A DNA stretch of 13,038 nucleotides from Candidatus Alloscillospira gallinarum (GCA_904420055.1 CAJFTV010000052.1:1-13038); one strand, 5' to 3'. Shown: positions 5,792-13,038, counted from the first letter of the stretch. Program-made: numbers and translations. Notes: generated from the sequence alone by a model not told the origin.

Positions 5792-8005
5792 CTAAACAAG
5801 ACACTTTACATACTTGAAAATGAACTTTTTCGGGCCTTTCAGCTCATTAAACCGCTCCAAAGCTGCTTTTTTTGTTAGTTCTGCGGCACACTCAAGCTCT
5901 GCTCTTGTTATGCCGTACTGGCTGTACGCCTCTTTAAGATACGTCTCTTCTACCGCCTCGTCAACCTGCGCCCCCGCCTTAATAAGCCGCAGGGAATAGC
6001 GGTAAACGTTTTTCATTGCTTTCCCTATATCCCCACGGGTGAGCCGCAGCCTCCGCGTTGTGACAACTGCCGGACGCATAACTGCGAGTACAAGGGCAAT
6101 AAGCACTAACACGGCAGGTATAAGCCAGATTGCGGAAAAGCTTCTCTCTGCTGCTGGCTCTTCTTCCATTCCGGTCTCACCCACCGGCCTTGTGTAGGAG
6201 GTGGCAAAGCTGCTGTCCTCCTCTGGAGTTTCCGCTTCGGGAGTGTTCTCCTCCGGAGGCGTCACGGTCTCCGGGGCGGTTTCCTCCGGGCTTTCAGTCA
6301 CGGCGCCGCCGCCTGCCGGCGCCGTAACCTCTACCGGCACCCAGCCCACACCGTCCATATACACCTCAACCCAGGCGTGAGCCGCGTAGTCTGTCACATT
6401 ATACCAGTCTCCGGCAAAGGTCTCCGGAATGTCGAACATAAACCCGCTGACGTATCTGGCCGGTACCCCCAGCGCCCTGTACATCAGCGTCGCCGCCGTT
6501 GCAAAATGCACACAGTAACCGCTGTGGCTTTCCCTGAGAAAATACAGCGCAAAGTCCTCGTCCTCCGGCACCTCAGGCGCGTTCAGGTCATACACCGCAC
6601 AGCCGCGAATGTATTCAGCCACAAGACTTATTACGTTGTCATCTTCAGGATATATTCCGTTTTCAGCAGCGATTTCCAGCAGCGCCTCCTCAATGTCCTC
6701 CCCGCCTGAGGGAAGCTGGAGATATACAGAGTTTTTTGTCTGTCTGTACGCCCGCTCATTTTCCGCGTATTCCTCCGGTATTGAGGCATCGGAAAAATCT
6801 CCGCTGTACGGCGTGTAGCCCACAGAATAGCTGTTCCCGCGGCCGGGATATGCCAGATACCCGTCTGAGGCGGTGTTGGTGCCGCCGCCTATTGCCCACT
6901 CCGGCTCCATCGCATAATAGGGCATAAACGCCACATTTGACGCGACCGCCTCAGTTTCAATGTCCATTACATATGTCTCTGTCTGAGGCAGGCTGACAGT
7001 AGTGAAAAATATGGGGTTTAACCCATTGGACATTACGTCAAAGTTCGTCCAAACTCCATCGTCATAACGGCCTAAAGAGTAGCCCCTTAAATACACACGT
7101 CCCGGATTGTCCGTGCGCACACGGAGAATTGTAGTGCCGGTACGGGTAACGCTTCTCTGAGATTTTAGGTCAGCTCCCGACTGCAAATCATCCGTCCAGT
7201 ATGTATATGTAGTAACGCCGGACTCTGTATTTCCTGCAGAAGTGTCCTCCGGGGCATATCCGCCAAGGTCAATACCAAGTTTTCCGGCGAGCCTTACTCC
7301 CTCTGCAATCACAGCGTTCATCTGCCGGTTGGTCTCCGGACTTCTCACATACATATCCGGTTTTATAATCCCAATTATGGCCGCGCCAACTATCGCACAT
7401 ATGAGAAACGTGCAGGCGGTAAAGCCCGGTGCGGCAGTGCCGGAGTTTTTCCTGAACCTCCTCACAAAAAACAGTGTAATCCAGCCCACAATGACCGCTA
7501 CGGTAAAAAACACATTGGGTGTGGACTGCACTGCCAAGACAAAGCCCAGCGTCCCAAGCGTGAGCAGTGCCCCGGGCCAGAGGCCCATTGACTTTCCCTC
7601 AACCGACCATGCCATTACGACAGAAAAAACTGAGGAAATCAGCATCATCGCTCCCGTTGCGTCTGAACTTGACACAATCCTCGACTCCACAAAATAATAC
7701 ATGTAAGTCTGTTCATATCTCTCAGAACAGGCGTGTATAACATTATAAAAGCTGTCTCTGATATCCGTAAGTATAATTACAAGCAGAAAAAGTGCCAGCA
7801 GAACCGCCGCAGTAATTATTTTTCCTCTTTTCACCTTAAACAGCAGAAAAGATACAAGGGTAAATACGGCGATATAAATCCACAGTAACGGCGTTACTCT
7901 AACTTCAAATGTGGCCGTGAACACAACAGCTGTGCCTGTAATGATTACAAGCGATATCAGATAGTCAACCGCAAGGCCCAGGACATTTTCCCACATTCTT
8001 TTCAA
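5792..8005 (-). CDS. Membrane-anchored transglutaminase-like protein (TgpA/DUF3488 type)
   Basis: This 737-residue envelope protein has about seven N-terminal membrane segments (near 9-31, 39-57, 62-80, 117-134, 141-160, 164-181, 194-214), an outer region to about 560, a Pro/Glu/Thr-rich spacer (562-620), one more membrane helix (624-643) and a basic cytoplasmic tail. The transglutaminase-like core holds Cys498 in SGYCVHFATA and His543 in AAHAWVEVY. The third catalytic position reads WVPVEVTAP with Glu559 where Asp is usual. Such folds act as cross-linking, protease or peptidase enzymes; the substrate is unknown here. The start is TTG at 8005, 5 nt after GAGG and overlapping the DUF58 stop (TTGA). 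ATG at 7996 is the alternative and shortens it by three residues. Third gene of a MoxR/DUF58 operon. Confidence 0.9.
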   Translation of the reverse strand: MKRMWENVLGLAVDYLISLVIITGTAVVFTATFEVRVTPLLWIYIAVFTLVSFLLFKVKRGKIITAAVLLALFLLVIILTDIRDSFYNVIHACSERYEQTYMYYFVESRIVSSSDATGAMMLISSVFSVVMAWSVEGKSMGLWPGALLTLGTLGFVLAVQSTPNVFFTVAVIVGWITLFFVRRFRKNSGTAAPGFTACTFLICAIVGAAIIGIIKPDMYVRSPETNRQMNAVIAEGVRLAGKLGIDLGGYAPEDTSAGNTESGVTTYTYWTDDLQSGADLKSQRSVTRTGTTILRVRTDNPGRVYLRGYSLGRYDDGVWTNFDVMSNGLNPIFFTTVSLPQTETYVMDIETEAVASNVAFMPYYAMEPEWAIGGGTNTASDGYLAYPGRGNSYSVGYTPYSGDFSDASIPEEYAENERAYRQTKNSVYLQLPSGGEDIEEALLEIAAENGIYPEDDNVISLVAEYIRGCAVYDLNAPEVPEDEDFALYFLRESHSGYCVHFATAATLMYRALGVPARYVSGFMFDIPETFAGDWYNVTDYAAHAWVEVYMDGVGWVPVEVTAPAGGGAVTESPEETAPETVTPPEENTPEAETPEEDSSFATSYTRPVGETGMEEEPAAERSFSAIWLIPAVLVLIALVLAVMRPAVVTTRRLRLTRGDIGKAMKNVYRYSLRLIKAGAQVDEAVEETYLKEAYSQYGITRAELECAAELTKKAALERFNELKGPKKFIFKYVKCLV

Positions 8006-8967
8006 AGCGGCCTCACCTGCCTTCCCTGTACGGCCGCACCGCTCCGTCCCTCAGACGCCCTGCCTACAAAAACTATATCCTCTCTGTGATGAGACAGCAC
8101 CTCTCCCATTGCGCGGTCAAAATCACGCATGCCGTTTATGTCCCGCACAATCTTTCCGCCGTCTTTTACAGTCCAGGAGATATTTACGTCTACGCTCTCC
8201 GCCAAGAGCTCGGCACAGAGCCATTTCAAGGAGTCCAGCGTCTCCTCCGGCTGGCTTTCGAGGTCAAATACCACTGAGACACCCCGCCTGTCCGGCACAA
8301 GCGCCTCCCTCACTATGGCCTTGTTCATCTTGGCGCTGAGCTTCCAGTGTATGCTACGAACCGGGTCGCCCTCCTGGTACTCCTTCAAATCGTGGTCCTC
8401 GGCAAATCCGCCTCCGCGCTTTACCTTCAGATTCGTCATGTCGTCGGAGAGACTTTTTACATCTCCCAGAATTCTGGGCGGCGACCCCGCCGGGAGAACA
8501 GTGACAGCGACCTCACCCGGTCCCTTTTTCGGCAGCACGAAAAAACCCAGCAGGTCGCCTACCCAGACACGTTTAAGCTCCGCCTTTACACAGCCGCATC
8601 TATCTGTTGGGAGCTTAATCTCCACCGCTTTTCCTCCGGAGACGCAGGCCGGTGTCTTTCCTGAAGTCTCCTCATCGTAAAACACGTTGCGCAGCCTGTA
8701 CTTAAGCTTAACGCTGCCCACTCTGAGAAATGCCGGCAGGACAGTCTTTACCGTAACAGCCGCGGGAAATCCCCGCTGCGCGTATAAAGGAGATACAGCC
8801 TCCACCCGGCAGAGTGCAATTCCCGGGATACTGTAAACCAAATCCACCGCCAAAATACAGAGCAGCACCGCAATCAGGAAAATGCCAAACCACCCCACAT
8901 AAAACAGATAAAAAAGCCATGCGGCAAATAGCCCGAACAGAAACAGAAAAAATCGGTAAGTAGGCAT
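8002..8967 (-). CDS. DUF58-domain membrane protein
   Basis: The product is 321 residues. Two hydrophobic segments (about 5-22 and 24-45) form an N-terminal hairpin in the membrane. The conserved DUF58 block LKEYQEGDPVRSIHWKLSA spans 194-212, with the signature Gly-Asp, Arg and His-Trp. The segment after it (VSVVFDLES, 230-238) resembles the start of a von Willebrand A-like fold. DUF58 proteins almost always pair with MoxR ATPases and are taken to be their membrane partner or client; the molecular role is unclear. The chosen ATG at 8967 shares one base with the moxR stop (TAATG) and has GGAG a few bases upstream. A longer reading from 9054 would run 29 codons into moxR and give a non-hydrophobic lead, so it is rejected. 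Confidence 0.9.
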   Translation of the reverse strand: MPTYRFFLFLFGLFAAWLFYLFYVGWFGIFLIAVLLCILAVDLVYSIPGIALCRVEAVSPLYAQRGFPAAVTVKTVLPAFLRVGSVKLKYRLRNVFYDEETSGKTPACVSGGKAVEIKLPTDRCGCVKAELKRVWVGDLLGFFVLPKKGPGEVAVTVLPAGSPPRILGDVKSLSDDMTNLKVKRGGGFAEDHDLKEYQEGDPVRSIHWKLSAKMNKAIVREALVPDRRGVSVVFDLESQPEETLDSLKWLCAELLAESVDVNISWTVKDGGKIVRDINGMRDFDRAMGEVLSHHREDIVFVGRASEGRSGAAVQGRQVRPL

Positions 8968-9893
8968 TACTTCACTCCATTGACCTTTGTAGTCTGCAAT
9001 ATATTGTTCAGGACTTTCTCCTGATAACCTCCGTTTTCCGCCTCCGGTGTCCAAATCAGCCTGTGGGACATTACCTCCACAAACATGCTGCGCACGTCCT
9101 CCGGCACCACATAGTCCCTGCCCTGTACAAAGGCCACCGCCTTGGAGACAGCCATAAGGGCAATTGTTCCCCTGGGACTTGCCCCCTGTATAATGGCAGA
9201 ATGATTTCTCGTTGCGGTAACAAGATTTACAATGTACTCCAATATTTCCCTTTTCGTGTACACCATCTGTACGGCGCGACGCATGCCCCGCAGCTCTTCA
9301 GCCGTACACATGGCCGTAAGCTGAAGCCGGCCGCTCTGCCGCCCCTTAAGATTGAGCATGTCCACCTCGTCGTCATGCTCAGGATATCCCAGAGACAGGC
9401 GTGTCATAAACCGGTCAAGCTGAGAGTCCGGCAAAAGCTGTGTCCCCTTTGCCCCTACAGGGTTCTGGGTTGCAATTACGCAAAAGGGGTCCGGTACCTG
9501 TCTTGTCACGCCGTCAACCGTCACCCGCCCTTCTTCCATTACCTCAAGCAGCGCCGACTGTGTGCGGCTTGTGGCACGGTTTAATTCATCAGCCAAAAAC
9601 AGGTTGCACATCGCCGTGCCCGGCCGATACCTCATCTCCCCTGTGGCGCTGTCAAATACCATATAGCCTGTGATATCAGACGGCAGCACGTCCGGCGTGA
9701 ACTGCATTCTGTTGTACTCCATTCCAAGCACCTGGGAAAATGCCAGGGCCATGGTTGTCTTGCCCACACCGGGGATATCCTCCAAAAGTATGTGTCCCCC
9801 GGCCAAAATTGTAATCAATGTCTTTGCCAGCACCTGGTCCTTGCCGACTATTGCCTTTTTCAGCTCTTTTATCACTTCATTGAGATTAATCAT
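8967..9893 (-). CDS. MoxR-family AAA+ ATPase
   Basis: This 308-residue cytoplasmic ATPase is of the AAA_3 (MoxR) type. Walker A is PGVGKTT (41-47), Walker B is LFLADELNRA (98-107, Asp102/Glu103), sensor 1 is ATQNP with Asn144, DRF at 160-162 precedes a likely Arg finger, and sensor 2 lies in SPRG (Arg241). Family members act as chaperone-like remodelers that assemble or activate partner proteins, often with DUF58 or VWA partners. Here the next two genes are DUF58 and a membrane transglutaminase, so it probably matures or controls that envelope enzyme; this is inference. AGGGAAG lies 6 nt before the ATG. The gene opens an operon with its own promoter (9950-9978). Confidence 0.95.
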   Translation of the reverse strand: MINLNEVIKELKKAIVGKDQVLAKTLITILAGGHILLEDIPGVGKTTMALAFSQVLGMEYNRMQFTPDVLPSDITGYMVFDSATGEMRYRPGTAMCNLFLADELNRATSRTQSALLEVMEEGRVTVDGVTRQVPDPFCVIATQNPVGAKGTQLLPDSQLDRFMTRLSLGYPEHDDEVDMLNLKGRQSGRLQLTAMCTAEELRGMRRAVQMVYTKREILEYIVNLVTATRNHSAIIQGASPRGTIALMAVSKAVAFVQGRDYVVPEDVRSMFVEVMSHRLIWTPEAENGGYQEKVLNNILQTTKVNGVK

Positions 9894-9949
9894 ACAGCTT
9901 CCCTATCCGTTTCAGTTTTGCGCCCGCGGCGCACAAGTATCATACGGTT

Positions 9950-9978
9950 ATTTTAACACATTACATTGTCATAGTCAG
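9950..9978 (-). promoter_or_regulatory. Promoter of the moxR operon (extended -10)
   Basis: On the - strand, TAAAAT (9950-9955) is a 5/6 match to the -10 box. It is preceded by TGT, giving an extended -10. CTGACT (9973-9978) is a 4/6 match to the -35 box at 17 nt. Expected transcription start is near 9943, leaving a leader of about 50 nt. No operator was recognised. Confidence 0.6.
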
Positions 9979-10031
9979 CCGCATTTACACAATATTAAAG
10001 AATAATTTTACTGCACCGCCTATGACAAAGT

Positions 10032-10054
10032 CCGGGGCAGAGTGTCTGCCCCGG
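10032..10054 (-). terminator. Hairpin terminator after the UroD-like gene
   Basis: A perfect 10-bp GC-rich stem (CCGGGGCAGA paired with TCTGCCCCGG) with a 3-nt loop lies 8 nt past the stop codon of the UroD-like gene. On the - strand it is followed by ACTTTG, so the U run is short and termination may be incomplete. It separates that gene from the moxR promoter downstream. Confidence 0.65.
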
Positions 10055-10062
10055 GCCTTACA

Positions 10063-11100
10063 CTAAATAATATCTTCTGGAGACATTGTCATTGCCCATA
10101 TATTCTCTATGGGCGTGTCGGGAGGCAGGTCACAGCCGGGGGCGAGTATAAATCCGCCCTCCTGCCCGGCAAGTTTACATAATTCCCGACCGCGTTCCCT
10201 CACCATGTCCGGGCTGCCGGACAGCATATACTCCACCGTGTCCAGGTTGCCAAAAATAGCATAGTGCCCGCGGGACACCTCAAGGGCACGAGCCATATCC
10301 ACACGGTCTACGGAAAACATGTCTATACCCACATCTTTCAGCGGCTCTAAGCGGGTGGTGGCGTCTCCGCAGATGTGCAGCATAATCGGCGCGCCGTGCC
10401 GCCGCTCTTCAGAACATATCTCACGAAGTCCGGGCATTGTGTACTCCTCAAAAAACTCCTGACTGATAAGGTTTACTGACGAAACCGGGTCCGCTATGGA
10501 AACGGCGGTAGCACCGTGGGCCATCTGGTAATCAAAGAGCTTTTCCGTGAGCTCCACGGAAAAGTCAACAAGCCGCCTTATCCCCTCCGGGTCCTCATAT
10601 AGCCCCATCATCAGCTTTTCCATTCCCACCATACCCGCCGCCATGGTCAGAGGCCCAGTCCCAAAAGCGAGAATCAGTTTTTCCTCTCCGCACTTTTTGT
10701 TAAGGGCCTCAAGCTGCCCTGCAAGGCTTTTAAAAAGCCGGTGATTTATCGCCTTTTCATACACCTCTCCGACGGTAAAATTCTTAATATCGTCAATCTC
10801 CCGGAGAGACGCTTTTTTTACAGTGGGATTTGCCCCTTTTTTGGAAAAATCCATCTCTCCGCCCATAACCTCTCTCACAGCGCCGCTGGCCTGGGCGTTT
10901 GCATATATCATATCTGAACCAAACTGTTCGTATTTTTCCGCTATGAACTCAGCGGCGGCCTCCGGCTCCATACTGAACATATCGTCAAACGACATGCCGC
11001 TGTGCTTTGCAATCCAGGCGTATCCGTCAAGCACCGCCGCCGGCACCCTGTCCACATGCTGAAATTTGACTGCACGCTCTACCCGTTCTCTCCCTGTCAT
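10063..11100 (-). CDS. Uroporphyrinogen decarboxylase-family methyltransferase (MtaA/CmuA-like)
   Basis: The 345-residue protein has the UroD fold opening with MTGRERVERAVKFQHVDRVP, common in this superfamily. The methyltransferase branch (MtaA, MtbA, CmuA) binds zinc through His-X-Cys and a later Cys. Here LHICGD gives His242 and Cys244, and APGCDLPPDTP gives Cys323, so the site looks intact. Such enzymes move methyl groups from a methyl-corrinoid protein to a thiol or other acceptor. True heme-pathway UroD lacks this motif, so a heme role is unlikely. No corrinoid protein or heme gene is nearby, and the substrate cannot be named. AGGGGG lies about 9 nt before the ATG. It is transcribed alone and divergently from the flavoprotein at 11372. 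Confidence 0.88.
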   Translation of the reverse strand: MTGRERVERAVKFQHVDRVPAAVLDGYAWIAKHSGMSFDDMFSMEPEAAAEFIAEKYEQFGSDMIYANAQASGAVREVMGGEMDFSKKGANPTVKKASLREIDDIKNFTVGEVYEKAINHRLFKSLAGQLEALNKKCGEEKLILAFGTGPLTMAAGMVGMEKLMMGLYEDPEGIRRLVDFSVELTEKLFDYQMAHGATAVSIADPVSSVNLISQEFFEEYTMPGLREICSEERRHGAPIMLHICGDATTRLEPLKDVGIDMFSVDRVDMARALEVSRGHYAIFGNLDTVEYMLSGSPDMVRERGRELCKLAGQEGGFILAPGCDLPPDTPIENIWAMTMSPEDII

Positions 11101-11133
11101 AGCGTTTTCCCCCTGTCTAAGATATATATTTTT

Positions 11134-11162
11134 ATTCTATCTTCCCTGCTACCCGCTGTCAA
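11134..11162 (-). promoter_or_regulatory. Near-consensus sigma-A promoter of the UroD-like gene
   Basis: The - strand reads TTGACA (11157-11162, perfect -35), then a 17-nt spacer, then TAGAAT (11134-11139, 5/6 match to -10). Expected start is near 11127, giving a leader of about 27 nt. This is the strongest promoter visible in the window. No inverted repeat overlaps it. Confidence 0.85.
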
Positions 11163-11271
11163 CATCGTCAATTTATCTACTTTTTGTCACATTAAACCGT
11201 GTATTCTGCCCAAAGTTATTGACACATCTGCCAATTATAACGAGCGCATATTATACATTATGCAAAACTGG

Positions 11272-11299
11272 TTGTGTTTTATCGGAAGTTTGATATTAT
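11272..11299 (+). promoter_or_regulatory. Promoter of the flavoprotein gene (extended -10)
   Basis: TATTAT (11294-11299) matches the -10 box at 5/6 and is preceded by TGA, an extended -10. A weak -35 candidate TTGTGT lies 16 nt upstream (11272-11277). Expected start is near 11306, leaving a leader of about 66 nt. The weak -35 suggests either reliance on the extended -10 or an activator. Confidence 0.6.
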
Positions 11300-11321
11300 A
11301 TTAGGTGCAACAGGCGAAGAC

Positions 11322-11343
11322 CCTTTTGTACCCAAAAGGTACA
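11322..11343 (+). repeat. Inverted repeat in the flavoprotein leader (possible operator)
   Basis: TGTACC (11327-11332) and GGTACA (11338-11343) form a perfect palindrome around CAAAA. The overlapping CCTTTTG/CAAAAGG pair (11322-11328 with 11333-11339) forms a competing 7-bp hairpin with loop TACC. It lies about 15-40 nt after the expected transcription start and ends 28 nt before the ATG. This suits a repressor operator or a small RNA switch. It is not a terminator, because the run that follows is A, not T. Confidence 0.55.
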
Positions 11344-11371
11344 CAAAAACCTAAGAACAGGAAGTGAAAAC

Positions 11372-12982
11372 ATGGCAAACGAAACAGAAAACCAGCAGGT
11401 GGAGATGGACTATATCGAGAGCGTCAAAAACGATGTTCAGACTGTCCGCGAAAACAGGCTCAAGTCTTTTTCATGGTCAAAGCCCCCTGCAAAAATTCCT
11501 GAGGACCAGATAGTCGAGACAATAACAACTCAGGTCGCCGTAGTAGGCGGCGGAATAGCCGGACTTGCCGCCGGTGCCAGGTGCACCCAGAAGGGCATGA
11601 AGGTTATTGTGGTTGAAAAATACAAGGGCCTTGTGGCCAGAGGCGCCCACATTGCGGCGCTGGAGTCCAAGGAAATGGACAGGCTCGGCGTGCACATTGA
11701 CAAGCAGCAGTTCGCCCGCGACTGGATGCGTATATGCGGCAGCCGCGTCAACGAGGACCTTTTATGGCTTTATATCAACAAAAGCGGAGCCGCGCTGCAG
11801 TGGCTTTTAGACATCGGCGGCGACGATGTGGCCTGCGCGCTCCACGGCGGACATTACAAGGGTCCTGACTTCACAGAGTACCCGGGCACACATTTCATTA
11901 TGCAGAAACCCGAGAGTAAAAGATATAAGCACAACGGCGGCGCCATACTCATGTGCGAGATGCTCCAGAATGTAATTTTAGAGGGCGGCAACGAGATTAT
12001 ACGAAATACCCGCGTAAGCTACCTTGAAAAAGACGACAGCGGACGTGTCACCGGCTTTATCGCAAAGTGCGAGGACGGCAACTACAGAAGATACGTGGGA
12101 ACAAAGGCGGTTATTCTGGCCACCGGTGACATAGGCGGTGACCCGGAAATGCTGGCGGCATTCTGCCCCCTGGGGCTCAAGCCCAACAGAAACGGCTACT
12201 CCCCCGCAGGTCTTAACACCGGCGACGGGCACAAGATGGGCTACTGGGCCGGCGCTCAGTTTGAGGACGCCTCCTGGGCACTCTCCCTCCACCTTCTGGC
12301 CTATTCCATATTCTGCTTCTTCTTCCTACACGTGAACCGGCAGGGTAAGCGCTTTATGAATGAGGACACGTGGGTGCAGGCAAAGGCAATACGCTGCCTT
12401 CAGCAGCCACAGGGCGACTATGCCTTTTCCGTGTTTGACAAAAAGTGGTTTGACGAGGTGGGCGAGCGTGCTGAGATTGCCGGCGGCCAGTTCACAGACC
12501 CGCTTATATGCTTCTACGGTGACAAGTGGTCCCCGGACAACGGCATAGACAAGACAATTGAACGCTATGTAAAGCGGGGCACCTGCTACAAGGCGGACAC
12601 AATTGAGGACCTCGCCCGCCAGATGGACGTGCCTGTTGAAAATCTCGTGGCAACCGTAAACCGCTACAATGAACTGTGCAAAATGGGAAAGGACGTGGAT
12701 TACGGCAAGCGCAGCGAGATGCTCACCACTATTACAGAGCCGCCGTTCTACGCCTTAAAATGGGGCCCGGCCCTGTTAAATGTACACGGCGGACTTATTA
12801 TAGACACCGGTATGCACGTGCTGGACAGCGAGTCAAAGCCAATTCCCGGGCTTTTTGCAGTCGGAAACGTGGCCGGGGGACTTTACGGAGTGGATTATCC
12901 CCTTCTCTTAAACGGAAACAGCCACTGCCGTGCCATTACCTGGGCGCTTGAGGCCGCAGAATCCATAGAGCGGGAAAACTGA
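11372..12982 (+). CDS. FAD-dependent oxidoreductase, fumarate reductase superfamily
   Basis: This 536-residue flavoprotein has the FAD_binding_2 layout. There is a polar N-terminal lead (1-50), then the Rossmann motif GGGIAG (59-64) with Glu82 for the ribose, ILATGDIGGD (248-257), TGDGHKMGYWAGA (283-295), VNRQGKRFMNED (321-332) and the terminal FAD motif HGGLIIDTG...GLFAVGNVAGGLYG (472-506). No signal peptide, heme or FMN domain is seen, so it is probably cytoplasmic and takes electrons from a separate donor. The usual fumarate reductase NRLGGNS is replaced by DYPLLLNGNS (508-517), so the catalytic Arg there is missing and fumarate is an unlikely substrate. His93 in ARGAHIAAL falls where FrdA/SdhA attach FAD covalently. 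AGGAAGTG precedes the ATG. A reductase or dehydrogenase of a small organic molecule is the best guess. Confidence 0.87.
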   Translation: MANETENQQVEMDYIESVKNDVQTVRENRLKSFSWSKPPAKIPEDQIVETITTQVAVVGGGIAGLAAGARCTQKGMKVIVVEKYKGLVARGAHIAALESKEMDRLGVHIDKQQFARDWMRICGSRVNEDLLWLYINKSGAALQWLLDIGGDDVACALHGGHYKGPDFTEYPGTHFIMQKPESKRYKHNGGAILMCEMLQNVILEGGNEIIRNTRVSYLEKDDSGRVTGFIAKCEDGNYRRYVGTKAVILATGDIGGDPEMLAAFCPLGLKPNRNGYSPAGLNTGDGHKMGYWAGAQFEDASWALSLHLLAYSIFCFFFLHVNRQGKRFMNEDTWVQAKAIRCLQQPQGDYAFSVFDKKWFDEVGERAEIAGGQFTDPLICFYGDKWSPDNGIDKTIERYVKRGTCYKADTIEDLARQMDVPVENLVATVNRYNELCKMGKDVDYGKRSEMLTTITEPPFYALKWGPALLNVHGGLIIDTGMHVLDSESKPIPGLFAVGNVAGGLYGVDYPLLLNGNSHCRAITWALEAAESIEREN

Positions 12983-13038
12983 ATATCCCGGCCATGCGCC
13001 GGTAACCGTGTAAATTCACAGAAAATCCCCGGAGCCAA

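Noticed and set aside
8129..8680. 183-codon open frame on the + strand opposite the DUF58 gene
   Set aside because: It is a low-complexity Ser/Pro/Thr-rich reading antisense to a clear family member, with no ribosome binding site; a shadow frame.
8968..9054. Longer N-terminus for the DUF58 protein inside moxR
   Set aside because: It would add a polar 29-residue lead before the membrane hairpin. The ATG at 8967 has a ribosome binding site and a TAATG overlap.
9063..9584. 173-codon open frame on the + strand opposite moxR
   Set aside because: His- and Arg-rich reading antisense to conserved AAA+ motifs; no recognisable domain or start signal.
10063..11100. Heme-pathway uroporphyrinogen decarboxylase hemE
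   Set aside because: The His-X-Cys...Cys zinc motif marks the methyltransferase branch, and no heme genes are near.
11066..11304. Short + strand open frames in the intergenic region between the UroD-like gene and the flavoprotein
   Set aside because: They begin inside the - strand UroD-like gene and run through both promoters; no ribosome binding site or family resemblance.
12983..13038. Possible terminator after the flavoprotein (CCGGC-N5-GCCGG)
   Set aside because: The stem is only 5 bp and no T run follows, so the transcript may continue past the window edge.

Overview
This window looks like chromosome of a strictly anaerobic, moderately GC-rich Firmicute of the class Clostridia. The signs are strong AGGAGG-type ribosome binding sites, AT-rich promoters near the sigma-A consensus, tight gene overlaps and simple hairpin terminators. 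The protein set also fits: two oxygen-sensitive Fe-S clusters in MoaA, a MOSC protein, an MtaA/UroD-type methyltransferase and a fumarate-reductase-like flavoprotein. The taxonomic guess comes from gene style only. Isoleucine in the cofactor genes is written mostly as ATA, which is unusual at this base composition.

Region 1 (1-5783, + strand) is a molybdenum/tungsten cofactor operon. It holds the tail of a probable permease gene (modB), modC (molybdate ABC ATPase), moeA (metal insertion), moaA and moaC (GTP to cyclic pyranopterin monophosphate), a small MOSC-domain protein, a 340-residue molybdopterin-binding MoeA/Mog relative with a C-terminal four-cysteine motif, and mogA (molybdopterin adenylylation). 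Genes are 0-12 nt apart or overlap by 1-4 nt. Two hairpin terminators in tandem close the operon. moaD, moaE and moeB are not in the window, so the molybdopterin synthase step must be encoded elsewhere or done differently.

Region 2 (5792-9978, - strand) is a converging three-gene operon, read as MoxR-type AAA+ ATPase, then DUF58 membrane protein, then a large membrane-anchored transglutaminase-like protein. The genes are translationally coupled (TAATG and TTGA overlaps) and preceded by an extended -10 promoter. This is the widespread MoxR/DUF58/TgpA-like module, presumably acting at the cell envelope.

Region 3 (10032-13038) holds two divergent genes. On the - strand is an MtaA/CmuA-type uroporphyrinogen decarboxylase homologue with an intact His-X-Cys...Cys zinc motif and a near-consensus promoter. 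On the + strand is a 536-residue FAD-dependent oxidoreductase of the fumarate reductase superfamily. Its leader carries a perfect inverted repeat that could be an operator. It lacks the usual substrate-binding Arg of fumarate reductases but has a His where covalently flavinylated members carry one. The substrates of this pair cannot be told from sequence; they are the least explained part of the window. No CRISPR array, insertion sequence, tRNA or rRNA was seen.
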